Below, piece by piece: positions 5,062 through 5,407 of a DNA stretch of 5,407 nt (position 1 is its first letter; every line of letters starts with the position of its first letter). Source of the DNA: a bacterium. GTDB lineage: Bacteria; Ratteibacteria; UBA8468; B48-G9; JAFGKM01. The stretch lies in contig JAGHCG010000052.1 of assembly GCA_021160565.1 (NCBI GenBank), positions 1-5,407 of the forward strand, in the 5' to 3' direction. The translations under genes and the position numbers were made by a program. Below the pieces are notes generated by a model that saw nothing but the letters and a program-made list of their open reading frames with translations, was not told the origin of the DNA and made no database searches.

Positions 5062-5407
5062 AAAAGGATAAAAAAATTTTAAATTCGATGATGCAACTGC
5101 TTCAGCCAGAAGTTGAAGAACTAATTAAAAACAAACACTGGAGAGCGTTAAAGAATGTTCTATCGACCTGGCGTGCCCCTGACATAGCAGATTTATTTAG
5201 AGAAATTGATGCCAAAGATTGTGCAATTATTTTAAGGCTTCTTCCTCAAAAACTACAAGCAGAAGTTTTTTTTATCTGGATGGTGATATACAGGAAGAGA
5301 TTTTTAAAAACCTTACAGATGATCATATAAAGTCAATTATTACAGAATTGAAACCTGATGACAGAACCGAATTGTTTGAAGAACTGCCCCCTGACTTTAA
5401 AGAAAGC
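5058..5407 (+). CDS. mgtE: Magnesium transporter MgtE, N-terminal domain; frameshifted and cut by the window edge
   Basis: ATG at 5058 has a strong ribosome site, AAGGTGG (5044-5050), 7 bases upstream. The first 72 residues, including RAPDIADLFREIDAKDCAII (39-58) and LRLLPQKLQAEVF (59-71), match the MgtE intracellular N domain (PF03448), which senses Mg2+ and closes the channel when Mg2+ is high. At a run of eight T (5266-5273) the frame breaks: read straight on, it gives a non-homologous tail and stops at 5328-5330 (90 residues). In the -1 frame from codon 73 the protein continues YLDGDIQEEIFKNLTDDHIK (73-92), then TELKPDDRTELFEELPPDF, with no stop to the window end, exactly as the family requires. 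The full protein (about 450 residues, with CBS and membrane domains) would lie to the right. The break may be a sequencing indel, a recent mutation, or recoding or slippage. Confidence 0.88.
5266..5273 (+). other. Eight-T frameshift site in mgtE
   Basis: In the initial frame the bases read GTT TTT TTT ATC, containing the heptamer T TTT TTT, a form that allows -1 ribosomal slippage. A -1 shift, or one extra T by polymerase slippage or a corrected read, gives GTT TTT TTT TAT CTG GAT and restores the MgtE frame. No clear stimulatory stem-loop is visible in the following ~60 bases. Confidence 0.75.

Overview
The window is AT-rich, densely coded bacterial chromosome whose proteins are rich in Lys, Ile, Glu and Phe. 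Strong Shine-Dalgarno sites (GGAGG, AAGGAGGG, AAGGTGG), sigma70-type -35/-10 boxes and a tRNA gene without an encoded CCA all point to Bacteria. A GT9 (heptosyltransferase-type) glycosyltransferase hints at an outer membrane with LPS-like glycans. The mix of genes and the low GC would suit an uncultivated, probably anaerobic lineage, but I cannot place it further from sequence alone.

Layout. (1) Bases 2-394: the 3' part of a plus-strand SGNH/GDSL-like hydrolase gene, entering from the left edge. Its stop codon lies inside a 21-bp palindrome. (2) Bases 389-507: a short convergent intergenic zone with two identical palindromes 72 bp apart and an imperfect 17-bp tandem duplication of one palindrome arm. 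(3) Bases 512-2209, minus strand: a complete ABC-class ATPase of the COG3044/PF09818 family, with Walker A, signature-like and Walker B motifs. (4) Bases 2194-2246: a very compact, nearly symmetric divergent promoter, with only 30 bp between the two start codons. (5) Bases 2240-3929, plus strand: a two-gene operon of a GT9 glycosyltransferase and an alpha/beta hydrolase (feruloyl-esterase-like), overlapping by 17 bp. (6) Bases 4058-4414: an FmdB-type zinc-ribbon gene with its own possible promoter. (7) Bases 4426-4536: a consensus promoter and a tRNA-Asn(GTT) gene with two G.A mismatches in the anticodon stem. (8) Bases 4537-5057: a mostly non-coding stretch with a good promoter, a short excisionase-like HTH open reading frame, an inverted repeat and a 10-codon leader ORF. 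(9) Bases 5058-5407: the start of an mgtE magnesium transporter gene, frameshifted at a run of eight T and cut by the right edge.

The GT9 and the hydrolase are probably co-expressed and may act in envelope glycan or lipid metabolism. The other genes look like independent housekeeping units. I see no defence system, CRISPR array, intact mobile element or clearly new multi-gene system. The most notable points are the mgtE frameshift on a slippery heptamer with an intact downstream frame, the palindrome that supplies a gene's stop codon, the compressed divergent promoter, and the odd tRNA-Asn anticodon stem.
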